Position numbers and translations under genes: made by a program. A stretch of DNA of 64,000 nt from Prevotellaceae bacterium UBA2744. Lineage in GTDB: Bacteria > Bacteroidota > Bacteroidia > Bacteroidales > Bacteroidaceae. Shown one piece after another: positions 37,701 to 41,632 of the stretch. The notes beneath the pieces were generated by a model. It searched no databases. It had not been told where the DNA came from and worked only from the letters and a program-made list of their open reading frames with translations. The stretch is from NCBI GenBank assembly GCA_002353575.1, contig DEJQ01000018.1:1-64000 (forward strand), in the 5' to 3' direction. Each line of letters begins with the position of its first letter. The first letter of the stretch is position 1.

Positions 37701-38584
37701 AGCTTAGTGGTAGTCAGTCCGCCGTAACGTACGTTGTTGTTGTCTGCAAACCCCTTATCAAGGTCGGAGCGTACATAATATCCTGTCGGGGCATTCGCAC
37801 TTGGATTTTCTTTTGCAAGAGCTTTTCTAAGGGCTTCTTTTTCGGCGTCAGTAAGATCATCGCGATTGCTGATGGCCTGGAGTGTATCCCGGACATATAC
37901 ATTGCCAATATATATTTTATAAGGGTCGTTACCTTCATAGACCCACTGGCGCTCTTTGTCGTTGTCGCCGAAGTTGTCGTCTGCATTCGTGGAACCGTCT
38001 GTACGCCAGTCGGCAGAGCCCCATTTCTTATTGAAGGTCATATAATGGACCTTCGTAGGGTCGTTCTTGTCCTGATCCTTGATATAGTAGATGGTATTAC
38101 CTGACAGGTCGATGGAAGACGAAGCGTTGTTGTAGGTGTATTTGACGTATATATTGGTGGCGGCAGAAGGTAACGCAGCAAGTGATGTGGGCGATTCATG
38201 CAGCGTGTAAATGTTACTCGCCACGTCAAACTGGTCGAGGGTGTAGTAGCTATAGGTACCGGCAGTTCCGTCGGCAAGCAGAGATGACTTGATGACGTCT
38301 GGGATGACGGGCGTGGTGCCCTCCTCTTGTGTGGCATTGGCCTGCGTAGCTATCTCGCCGCTCAGGTTTACCACGTAATAGTGGTATTGGTAGCTGGCTG
38401 CATTTGCCATGTTAGCTATTCCTCCTACGAGCATCAGCAGCGTCAGCAGCATCAGTCTGACGGCGGTTCCAAGCTTCAGGTTTCTGGTTCCAGGTTTCTG
38501 GTTCCAGGTTTTAACTCTGAAATTGAGACTCATATCTTGTTGCTTTGTCTTCATATCTTGCTTAAAGAGTATATTTGTCATCAT
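22733..38584 (-). CDS. Giant repetitive exported protein (5283 residues, 13 DPY modules)
   Basis: A single uninterrupted frame of 15.8 kb. The N-terminus has a Sec signal whose core is MLLTLLMLVGGIANMANA near residues 44-61; starts at 38584, 38581, 38554 or 38533 are all possible, and heptamer repeats encode residues ~25-41 just before the core. The body repeats a loosely conserved unit of about 350 residues, 13 times: an opening strand of the type YHIIT-(T/N)-x-G-(K/R)-EAL, an IYV(R/K)Y-x-Y strand, then W-x2-x-G-(D/N)-DPY-x-V/I/F-x-I/V/L-x-N. DPY sites fall near residue 220 (first) to 4384 (last). Residues ~4400-5283 are unique and end with VFDLQGRRV ... LPKGVYIFGHKKVIVK, the Prevotella-type C-terminal tail. 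I recognise no catalytic domain; cell-surface adhesin or protective layer is a guess. Confidence 0.8.
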   Translation of the reverse strand: MMTNILFKQDMKTKQQDMSLNFRVKTWNQKPGTRNLKLGTAVRLMLLTLLMLVGGIANMANAASYQYHYYVVNLSGEIATQANATQEEGTTPVIPDVIKSSLLADGTAGTYSYYTLDQFDVASNIYTLHESPTSLAALPSAATNIYVKYTYNNASSSIDLSGNTIYYIKDQDKNDPTKVHYMTFNKKWGSADWRTDGSTNADDNFGDNDKERQWVYEGNDPYKIYIGNVYVRDTLQAISNRDDLTDAEKEALRKALAKENPSANAPTGYYVRSDLDKGFADNNNVRYGGLTTTKLFNTFFFDNENHIVAANNVYAANNVYNWNGTTNRYIYYAKEDKTSYGDIGGRFLTTGTARLNLTTLNIVKSTVTDATIHLVNQTTGKETFSFDSFIDTDDPKPSAGVLARLIRPGVTLLTTYYKEVELTNPIDWTQNVTDIYIPYTVDAATLSNTYHITFSTEEDPVWFSMVCTRNGGKQMVYNSSTNEINSSQGGSTARAEAITGQYAFIGDPYSFRVIAKSVNGQYAYVDTGDNSKVRFSDTPEEWALVKGTDDVAGAFQIFRRDDFLSTYRAFWDAYNGGNQIRMTAQTSGTNDIHANRNITATPTPKYNYTYNIVDKSGRVAIKYTVKQYVSTRLDGEHGHEAIPEAIYSPYLKGETLTFYSELSAEGSRNNLSDTITVTPTSNANIYVSYTTDLLSTRSLSIDGSSSLSVKVGSKYVKYVSGIGFDDALPARGSSGYETELPKFVWNVVNSDPYDVSIRRALEGDDNYFYLYGGNDASNIHYILMAGSDPDNGQQVELILASGLNIHSDAASSETTSQSLNCNGSSLTIASTVRKADTQQVVFADASPKVYYRIIDKKGKIVVEYEQENATGAPAVNSTWKSPLVSQYHYWKRSNFIEVNGTYTLKTSQTEVSSISDVADGYIYVTYDVAENNIITKVDPTARVHQNGSATGVFVRDYENGWGQIFMIKFADGESFYQERGDSLRDETMQAVYPYANGDSGFNLYGDTKWDEDRVGGSSTRTRWSWYVVSEKNDPYRVKITSWQQCHSRKLNSSDAVNTSFYNYWRTYYNGTFETIVTATTSDDPQVLDVSKTGGSPSNAPTEYMLLGTKSESLGTPNQYKLVTADTITIEGLADHATYGKHRPVNDFLQYWKTYETISRKGVKPKDGTALKWDEFQSQTQNSYSFFSAENVGAHPVKKFYAWQNARPIYTAKPDSSLSKKYEYTYHYYQKISLGETFDFVEHSIDGIMILLDKHGWEIFRKPMAKTGDANKATRDAAIRQFDSPMVKTYHFWSTATKTSGYHKYTNWETEKGTGSSLGDYPEVLNNNGNVSDLYVTYEVKPEYAELYTVTATKEGDKVTSVSGAVATGKTFIIRQDSKLVYDNNGTLAADGNADNITNIDTGQPLTGLGTNYYWYLAPNWDIDKEMGYVYNTGTKTDAKENEDVEKSSDGLHKPRTETETRIAYYKTERAGFDPYNIQIYNKSEGNRYITTNASYSRLDETNAMKATFDDKNVTLADNNPVNTSDNNGVGHDAVNLHMTNQTFMAVSDANGNMRLMPRFDHYNAIETEKDANVIKLEVWAADKPEDDKIHGQSTWLLRPPAHVYIVVDNEGYEALRYTALSDGAPTIPAKYRSPLAENFTFYKDATYNEETHTYALNNNNLITGSFSANSVADDETIYVRYQYNPDADKDQLLYGTWYHAQLNGIDIKVTTSNIDLETYSDDVAHRVRFKKSAGDEPDPYAVTLWNGEETQKTDGKRYIVFHHSDYTDENRSYALMEAGNPEQSTTKYYFLDGSNDPATIVEQSGYITNGTISGDAKKLTLVEKVSIVNSVTFHIITTNGKEALVSDVVTGITKDTKLADVMPAWMKTPIMKDDAYIFHSAADYKSTTETYDVKGVPTISPTTLDGSDVYVRYDYEKSKKEIEDFGILGKELPLNVAPLDLSGKVKYVLTVGGENDSKKLYGKRLEVANHNLTDYVNPTDINITDNKLTSESCVWTITGNDPYECTIHNGDKIIAGKWWGDDREAASATDYPLAKLCTAKVATENGYYSTFMVLRHNEQESANPGKLKLYFTGHDNLWLAESNAVGQAQLNTTSSTGGLYVFKDSESYKTRYKDETGEPIRKDSKYKVFSRFTYRPVMTYHIITNDGREALSGHSLLPDTKVLLPEVYQSPLLNSTDFTYYTAATETDGTYTVTESTKTAASTTIVSLVTQKIGDIYVRYTYDRDKSPFKIATNINDAAEDGTRLSWIDERGLDLSGNTWYTIANMLQDFSSAHGTVLGARKENTTSFQKINVSALTNGRAPSDKEFLWRLWGRDPYAIKITNGYYGDNKYMSITTNSNRQEMSEANENYYQTFMLLNAHAIDNGNGRLDTDSDGETNYLLKRWTVLVATGTNQFTRCTTNSIKDATGVFYPREWSLNDKTFSTYDIRMSSDTVVSRKIFNMGSGSTTPYCIEFVKAPVTRKYHYHAIKYDESGNKVGETWDAILEHDWLQKVVLEPIIARRYCKYEKRNTAAADDNVEGTGVFMTQAELEAEGQPNAQFYHDAALTERVKDTKSGYDIYPEIDLDDVYDIYFKYQVDNDATLYLAGSDKTLSQITSTTAQIAADVAHYNNQDYSDNTEKEIYEANGRRLEPDYTRQAKWFYMVLDTDEGITTKVDGTTRTPVGRQLFLRREDDGTVSWMNNIYTLHKDSVDNYKGWSYDRLAESYRKGDNDAFREGRWLWTFIGDDPYNMRIINLESAVGVKAESSGIYTLDAAENCFVTIGKGTTTSGDDTYPITIPTEEPTENQYWGLCVGVNNSTEQTFSLLSTAITETIDKKQVNQPLYWHMVSHTANKVTTESVEGMLDYVPDRSYAIQLLPYEPLRYEDVKVVIRRDDEVATYNTWKAQKTNAEKLDYVNNTMTTGLSKLYFAASERKYVAGDEINTSKEDALPLQVRRAFCNYTMYSDIFEHDNTIYKVQSGPYPNYSEPKTGQYDEDGHQIYAYYNVDSNGAFTGEEVTSGAQAIYVKYVVTSDIFLKTAPDKDEVATMAQHNDHVYFMDFPDQSGKATYHHAYYDPQTTFFDRTGNLKDKRDSKTGVARPEKRKWDGSAWVDDTDGWYNHYQYRSATNRMESTPERLKWYFVGDPYRVQVYSTAGAWGSNNGYTASTEADAWSKVNGKAEATVGANLARFNAVETNFQFVTDCVHLQIPNYSNIDPRDKLIPYDENGTPLTGQEFPNRNKNKPYFNDFYWEVVPASSNETGTFALRFKEDNQLLGYRNVYYYLAHDGLKRTYKGDGATYSINLSYNADNEQHETGTYAGYHTANDVNTVIKLVQPVKVYVTANRQGDGDRYNDKLKVVTDELSEYYGLNETITAVPRHLQRKFVNYSDLTDKDGSTMSEHKLSITNATSSADCSAHTSDVFVTGTKIDPVFKFSVYYTVDDLSKDEAGNDAHLFSPTTSSLNWVDMAVLGNGTNWLFFDKTQADETQVSNYRTAIGDNTADGWNDGLKGLHWALVGDPYDFTILNRRRYEDGKNSEEQWLQVVKTHVRNYTDTADSVIWVSQLADYNDAVPSAAHAAATAASSIDDNTVNTHFSTQMWKLSPQSNGVYLSGNGDNRYFLRTASLKTGTDDGINGSTTNETNNYWRMVYKPYPNSSSPSSYFEMVPYSLAEKSEYNNTQYKENYSQTMTGLGVTQQRLEIRTAVAKDEDDADNNCFDADVEIRTLNGVLRLKKSDMEIRYGDVEAALPVSLRRYGCSYKCYLNYDAATNSGTEVTYFGELEGEEGYAELTAAMTAARTAHDADTTKSPRPLLTYVYTVNDDVAQYFTSEQDARTEDYQWANSYFYWMQSYNTAGVEVERTKQVFDHYVYNSAGQIIDEVYREERYTEISKGGSEPYPTKGYLNMHSGTPVYADEIVQSKEDRQKWAMTGDPYGFTLKNYAEYLKNDKAVVNVDGTDVLMQSYGDGQQFAYVVGKDGTPFLAVIDATGNITRLADFEYSSTSDKSLYTVTESGVNTNDPTGNTLTTRYRNTSGDWVTVKPFYLTNLMSYADIVQYHLVMAHQYSLDAEDKNNWTDNQKTGYDTNGSPKGVYSRLLEFLKYWGKHNNTTYIADNKTAAELSTDYETAIGSDNVSTVKTLLKEKGTLRNLLSYPVEDQEVDRIGVGNKPQVPWYMKRQFCTYYMYQRDVMRSVTTNFPAFQEADASWTGPTCTISIGQEYTDYNKNTYTFSAGEDFNTYYAGKTFKSNDGTNPIPMTFVEKGVTKQAFNVRWESIFDKSHWTEVSEADLAAKPEESDRTAAGWENVSGTWRKKPSRYDEALALQGVILDKLADCHQNRKVIIDVIYEVKPETFRFAQAGRNTTAWYQMMTNNYLADGLLNFSYKDGIGGRLDRTHHYTNNYLWAPEGDPYGFVLRSRYATINGTGWDDVAVTTEGKLPKGEDAYGNPIYKDGTGAISPYTEPTDAEHDDVKASYTGNSSSSRIPFNHKRIIHRRKGDKINPSGSDEDSNKAQTDGATNAVYEMFVGGYDGSFLMHPTAAWMDNSDVDHQSYYMVHETTSHEGYVAHRAYLEKFKADDLRYVADANWRLECSNEQLLPYFQRAGYVGGLRPAEAEKFTNQEYYNRLKNGDTFTFTELTALQKLVYDGTFYLNNSDTEITYDKPRPTTTGTGGLPLRFESKNLVTMTPGYYRIKAFSEDALNVDGADLGGDGSGIKGVTGPRYISGYRFNSAKTDTNDPKNNGGRWLHFFETDMAHSDIHTYADLKAKITEAQVAGEHDRDLFDHPAMSGNIEILPADFDPSSIFQFIEDSETESYTRYKIMTQGLTLWARPGSSEDDATAGNHDFGRTELVETTPSAAEGYTNEANPGGWDNKFRLEDIGGAATTIRVRQTTNANWDVMVAKNLKTNYVCIDGKHRYRITCHKDNEMVEIGDHYTTDGINGIQDTKWLLQPVGMREEWPYNQMPLRVEVQQGGVRNQDLYTSAEYLAMTEAQKNEAHKANKDQYYYGSLYVPFDTRLANTTDAAFTLTNDATANTGQVTMQSLSQLNGMGNPQYVPAAWPVILRTNRPGEIKLMNQPVGEATATEYATRHYVNMYLPYSEPQTGLDDEKATIKLRGEFLERTLSNSDYDGIEGETPTKSIMVFGIPFVDHAVGSADENVAHHEYDAYKQVGWYTNDNWERENHSGYKAHAASYAAAGTTGTVATDDQRSNLYVYHNKVYYPYTLKDTSGSVKQFQHIVAIFDGDELLEDPDSPEDSDNTESSDPWPCDVFDLQGRRVAVNETPQTLRHNHPGLPKGVYIFGHKKVIVK
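38462..38510 (-). repeat. Heptamer array inside the giant gene's signal-peptide codons
   Basis: On the coding strand seven consecutive 7-mers read AACCTGG, AACCAGA, AACCTGG, AACCAGA, AACCTGA, AGCTTGG, AACCGCC; the first five are near-perfect and the first 28 bp are a 14-bp unit repeated twice. They encode the hydrophilic stretch just before the hydrophobic core. Because 7 and 14 are not multiples of 3, copy changes would shift the frame. Confidence 0.9.
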
Positions 38585-38604
38585 AACTCGTTTCGTGTTC
38601 GGTT

Positions 38605-39570
38605 TTATTTTGATTCAAGTTCTGCTTCTATATCTTCTATACTTGGCAGGCTGGAACGCATGTCCTTAGGTAGAGCCTGTCCTAACTCGTAGTCAGAAAT
38701 GCCTATTGGCTTGGCAATGTCTCTCAAGGCGTATTCCGCCTTCACCTTGTCTTTGGTTTTGCAAAGAAGCAAGCCAATTGTCTTGTTGTCGCCTTCGTGG
38801 CACAGTACGTCATCGACAGCAGAACAGTAGAAGTTTAATTTGCCGATGTATTCGGGCATGAAGTCGGTGTTCTTCAGCTCAATGACTAGATAGCGATGCA
38901 TGAAGGTGTTGTACATCAGCAGGTCTATGTAGTAGTCATCACCTGACACACTGATGTGGTATTGCCGTCCCATGAATGCAAATCCTACTCCCATTTCAAG
39001 CAAGAACTCCTGCACGTGTTTAACAATCCCTATCTCTATATCTCGTTCATCGTACTCGTCTGTGAATGTGAGCATATCAAATATATATGGGTCTTTCAGC
39101 ATGGCCTTTACGTTCTTAGCCTCTGGTGCTGGCAGGGTGGAATCAAAATTATTTGCTAATGCTCCATGTTGACCGTAGTAGTCGAGCTTGATGGCTTCAG
39201 TTAGAAAATCCTTGCTCCAATGTGAGGTAATACATTGTATCATGTACCAGTAGCGTGCCTTGATGTCCTTAACACGCTGCATGAGGATGACGTTGTGTGT
39301 CCAATGAATGTGCCGTATCGGGAGCGTGAAGTTGTTCCCTGGCATTTGTGAAACCGGCAGTTTCGCATTCTTCAAGTCCTCGGATAGCCTTGTGAGAGTG
39401 CCTTTGCCCCATCCTTCGGCTTGTTGGGCATTATGAAGCATCTGCCCAAGATCCCAGTACATGCGCAGCAGTTCCTCATTGGCCGCATATATGGCATGTT
39501 GCTGAGCCTGAGCCACCCGCCGCTTTACTTGCCCCAGCAAGTTCTTATAGTTCTGTATCTCGTTTGTCAT
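38605..39570 (-). CDS. DUF1016 family PDDEXK nuclease (YhcG-like)
   Basis: 321 residues. The N-terminal DUF1016_N helices (LGQVKRRVAQAQQHAIYAAN, LLRMYWDLGQML, EGWGKGTLTRLSEDL) are followed by the PDDEXK core: FMGRQYHISV, DDYYIDLLMYN, LVIELKN near residue 230 and PEYIGKLNFYC. Members are usually 340-370 residues. The helix that normally follows the SEDLKNA segment (a GFS-x-RNL/M-x-x-M type motif) is missing, so a 35-50 residue internal deletion is likely. The nuclease core itself looks intact. Its stop lies only 20 bp before the giant gene, suggesting shared transcription. It could act in DNA repair, defence or recombination; the family has no single established role. Confidence 0.85.
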   Translation of the reverse strand: MTNEIQNYKNLLGQVKRRVAQAQQHAIYAANEELLRMYWDLGQMLHNAQQAEGWGKGTLTRLSEDLKNAKLPVSQMPGNNFTLPIRHIHWTHNVILMQRVKDIKARYWYMIQCITSHWSKDFLTEAIKLDYYGQHGALANNFDSTLPAPEAKNVKAMLKDPYIFDMLTFTDEYDERDIEIGIVKHVQEFLLEMGVGFAFMGRQYHISVSGDDYYIDLLMYNTFMHRYLVIELKNTDFMPEYIGKLNFYCSAVDDVLCHEGDNKTIGLLLCKTKDKVKAEYALRDIAKPIGISDYELGQALPKDMRSSLPSIEDIEAELESK

Positions 39571-39656
39571 TGTCTGCTTGTCGTTATGCTGTTATGCCGA
39601 ATTACTTTCATGTCGTTGTCTGTTGTTACGTTCATTGTCATGCTGTCGGTCGTCAT
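39567..39656 (-). CDS. Possible 29-codon leader ORF before the DUF1016 gene
   Basis: An ATG at 39656 opens a frame of 29 codons rich in Thr, Asn, Ser and Met, ending in TGA that overlaps the nuclease ATG (ATGA). It lies in the long leader between the promoter at 39751 and the nuclease. The overlap suggests coupled translation, but the product matches nothing I know and the ORF may be chance. Confidence 0.3.
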   Translation of the reverse strand: MTTDSMTMNVTTDNDMKVIRHNSITTSRQ

Positions 39657-39750
39657 ATCTTAGTTCTTTATTCATTCAGTTTATTAATCTTGCCAATTGA
39701 TTTGTGCGTGTGCGATGCGCGCGTACCTATTTTTAGGAAATACAAACGTG

Positions 39751-39782
39751 CAAAGTTAAATAATACGGCAATTATAGCCAAA
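39751..39782 (-). promoter_or_regulatory. Promoter of the DUF1016-giant-fimbrillin unit
   Basis: On the - strand TTTG (39779-39782) is 20 bp before TAACTTTG (39751-39758). Transcription would start about 170 nt before the nuclease ATG, giving a long leader that includes the small ORF. Confidence 0.6.
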
Positions 39783-39813
39783 TGGCAAGTGTTAAAATAG
39801 ACGATTTAGGCTT

Positions 39814-39892
39814 GCGCAGGAACTTTTTTTCCTGTGCACACGGGTTATTTTTCCTCTTCGGAGAAATATTTTTTTCTCTTCGGAGGAAAAAA
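39814..39892. terminator. Three tandem hairpins, two with UUCG loops
   Basis: Hairpin one (39814-39837) has a 9-bp stem GCGCAGGAA/TTCCTGTGC with a T-rich loop. Hairpins two (39854-39863) and three (39869-39892) share the core CTC-TTCG-GAG, an extra-stable C(UUCG)G loop when read on +; the third is flanked by T7 and A6 runs. They lie 24 bp past the stop of the carbonic anhydrase gene and most likely end its transcript, and may insulate the DUF1016 promoter. Confidence 0.5.
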
Positions 39893-39915
39893 TAAGGGGT
39901 AAAAAAGGTGTCTGC

Positions 39916-40455
39916 TTACTGCTGTTCAGGCATCGGTGTAGAGTCGCGATACCAGTCGGCATACATTGCATAGTGCTGGGCTATGCCGATATTGAGTTCC
40001 TTGGCTTGTTCTGGATCTACTCGCTTGATGAATTTTGCGGGTACTCCTCCCCAGAGTTCACCTGCTCCTATCTGTGTGTTTTTCAGTACGAGGGCTCCTG
40101 CTGCGACGATGGCTCCCTCGCCGATTACGGCATCGTCGAGAACGGTGGCTCCCATGCCTATGAGTGCCCCGCTGCGGACTGTGCAGCCATGAAGTGTTAC
40201 GTTGTGTCCGATGGTTACGTCATCACCTATCTCGATAGGTGCTTTCTTGTATAAAGTATGCAGGCATGAGCCGTCCTGTATGTTGACGCGATTGCCTATG
40301 TGGATGTAGTGTACGTCGCCTCGGATGACGGCATTGAACCAGACGGTGCATCCGTCGCCAAGGGTTACGTCGCCTACGATGGTGGCGTTTTCGCTGAAGT
40401 AGCAGTCTTTGCCCCAGTGGGGGGTGAGACCGAGAACTGATTTTATTAGTGCCAT
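39916..40455 (-). CDS. Gamma-carbonic anhydrase family protein
   Basis: 179 residues of left-handed beta-helix made of hexapeptide repeats (IGDDVTIGHNVTLHGCTV, LIGMGATVLDDAVIGEGAIV). The expected metal ligands are present: the histidine in CLHTLY and the two in IGHNVTLHG. Length and order fit the YrdA/PaaY/CaiE-type trimeric gamma-CA-like enzymes; many of these have uncertain activity. The C-terminal helix (QAKELNIGIAQHYAMYADWY) is typical. It is transcribed away from malate dehydrogenase and followed by the triple hairpin. Confidence 0.9.
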   Translation of the reverse strand: MALIKSVLGLTPHWGKDCYFSENATIVGDVTLGDGCTVWFNAVIRGDVHYIHIGNRVNIQDGSCLHTLYKKAPIEIGDDVTIGHNVTLHGCTVRSGALIGMGATVLDDAVIGEGAIVAAGALVLKNTQIGAGELWGGVPAKFIKRVDPEQAKELNIGIAQHYAMYADWYRDSTPMPEQQ

Positions 40456-40477
40456 GTGAGTTTAGAGTTTAGTGCTG

Positions 40478-40485
40478 CAAATTTA
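40478..40485 (-). promoter_or_regulatory. -7 box of the carbonic anhydrase promoter
   Basis: TAAATTTG on the - strand lies 22 bp before the start at 40455. The flank TTTAGC-N-GCTAAA (40482-40498) could form a small hairpin. No clear -33 box was found. Confidence 0.4.
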
Positions 40486-40577
40486 GCGTTTTTGCTAAAC
40501 ATAAATAGCATTAAGTGATGGAAAAGGGGTGTAAAATACGTTTTAACAATTTTTGTCTGATAAAAAGTGGTGGTTGT

Positions 40578-40609
40578 TTTGTAGAAGAAGAAAAAGAAGG
40601 ATAATTTTG
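40578..40609 (+). promoter_or_regulatory. Promoter of the mdh cluster
   Basis: TTTG (40578-40581), 20 bp, TAATTTTG (40602-40609). It lies 33 bp before the ATG at 40643, which supports that ATG rather than the upstream in-frame ATG at 40553. Confidence 0.7.
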
Positions 40610-40642
40610 CAGAAGTGTATTTTCATTAAAAATAATATAATT

Positions 40643-41632
40643 ATGGCACTTACAAACGAAAAACTTGTGATTGTTGGAGCTGCCGGTATGATTGGCTCTA
40701 ACATGGTTCAGTCAGCTTTGATGATGAATCTTACTACCAACATTTGTCTTTATGATGTGTTCTCACCGGAAGGTGTGGCAGAGGAAATGCGTCAGTCTGG
40801 TTTCTGCGATGCTAATATCGTAGCTACTACTGATGCTGCTGAGGCTTTCAAGGATGCTAAGTACATCATTTCTTCGGGTGGTGCTCCACGTAAGGCTGGT
40901 ATGACTCGCGAGGATCTGCTCGCAGGCAACTGTAAAATTGCTCAGGAACTGGGTGAGAACATCAAGAAATACTGCCCTGACGTGAAGCATGTAGTCATCA
41001 TATTCAATCCTGCCGACCTTACAGGTCTGGTTACATTGCTGTACTCTGGTCTGAAACCAGGACAGGTGACTACTCTTGCGGCTCTCGACTCTACTCGTCT
41101 GCAGTCAGCTCTTGCTAAGAAGTTCGGCGTAATGCAGAACCAGGTTACAGGTGCTCACACATTTGGCGGCCACGGAGAGCAGATGGCTGTGTTCGGCAGC
41201 GCTGTGAAGATTGCAGGCAAGCCTCTGAACGACATCATCGGTACTGCTGAGTTCCCGGCTGAAGAATGGGAGCAGATGAAGGTTGACGTGACCAAGGGTG
41301 GTGCGAAGATTATCGAGCTTCGCGGACGCAGTTCGTTCCAGAGCCCATCACTCCTGTCTGTACAGATGATTGCAAGCGTAATGGGCGGTCCTCAGTTCCG
41401 CTACCCAGTCGGTACTTACGTTTCAAACGGCAAGTACGATCACATCATGATGGCTATGGACACTACATTGGACAAGAACGGATGTTCATACGAAATGCCT
41501 AAGGGTACTGCTGAGGAGCTTGCTAAGCTCGACGCAAGCTATGAGCACCTATGCAAGATGCGCGATGAGCTGGTAACTCTGAACATCGTTCCGCCAGTAA
41601 GCGAGTGGAGTAAAATCAATCCAAATCTATAA
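40643..41632 (+). CDS. mdh: Malate dehydrogenase
   Basis: 329 residues from ATG 40643; the frame is open upstream to 40553 but that part has no homology and lies upstream of the promoter. It interconverts malate and oxaloacetate with NAD(H), in Prevotella on the fumarate/succinate branch. Visible: NAD-binding VIGAAGMIGSN-type loop at residues 7-17 (VGAAGMIG), mobile loop RKAGMTRED, IFNPADLTGLV, DSTRLQSALAKKFG and the catalytic histidine in GGHGEQMAVF. The length and GRSSFQSP segment match the Bacteroidales-specific MDH type. Its TAA stop overlaps the ATG of the GH53 gene by one base (TAATG). Confidence 0.95.
   Translation: MALTNEKLVIVGAAGMIGSNMVQSALMMNLTTNICLYDVFSPEGVAEEMRQSGFCDANIVATTDAAEAFKDAKYIISSGGAPRKAGMTREDLLAGNCKIAQELGENIKKYCPDVKHVVIIFNPADLTGLVTLLYSGLKPGQVTTLAALDSTRLQSALAKKFGVMQNQVTGAHTFGGHGEQMAVFGSAVKIAGKPLNDIIGTAEFPAEEWEQMKVDVTKGGAKIIELRGRSSFQSPSLLSVQMIASVMGGPQFRYPVGTYVSNGKYDHIMMAMDTTLDKNGCSYEMPKGTAEELAKLDASYEHLCKMRDELVTLNIVPPVSEWSKINPNL

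Larger units (their letters stand above)
39657..39915. other. Gene-free stretch between the DUF1016 unit and carbonic anhydrase
   Basis: Holds a - strand promoter (39751-39782) and three consecutive hairpins (39814-39892). No further coding potential or RNA gene was recognised. Confidence 0.6.

Noticed and set aside
36668..38104. 478-codon + strand frame antisense to the giant gene
   Set aside because: Lies wholly inside the well-supported 5283-residue gene on the other strand; no motifs; many similar antisense frames occur there as a codon-bias effect.
40553..40642. Upstream in-frame start of mdh
   Set aside because: It precedes the promoter and the added residues do not fit MDH family N-termini.
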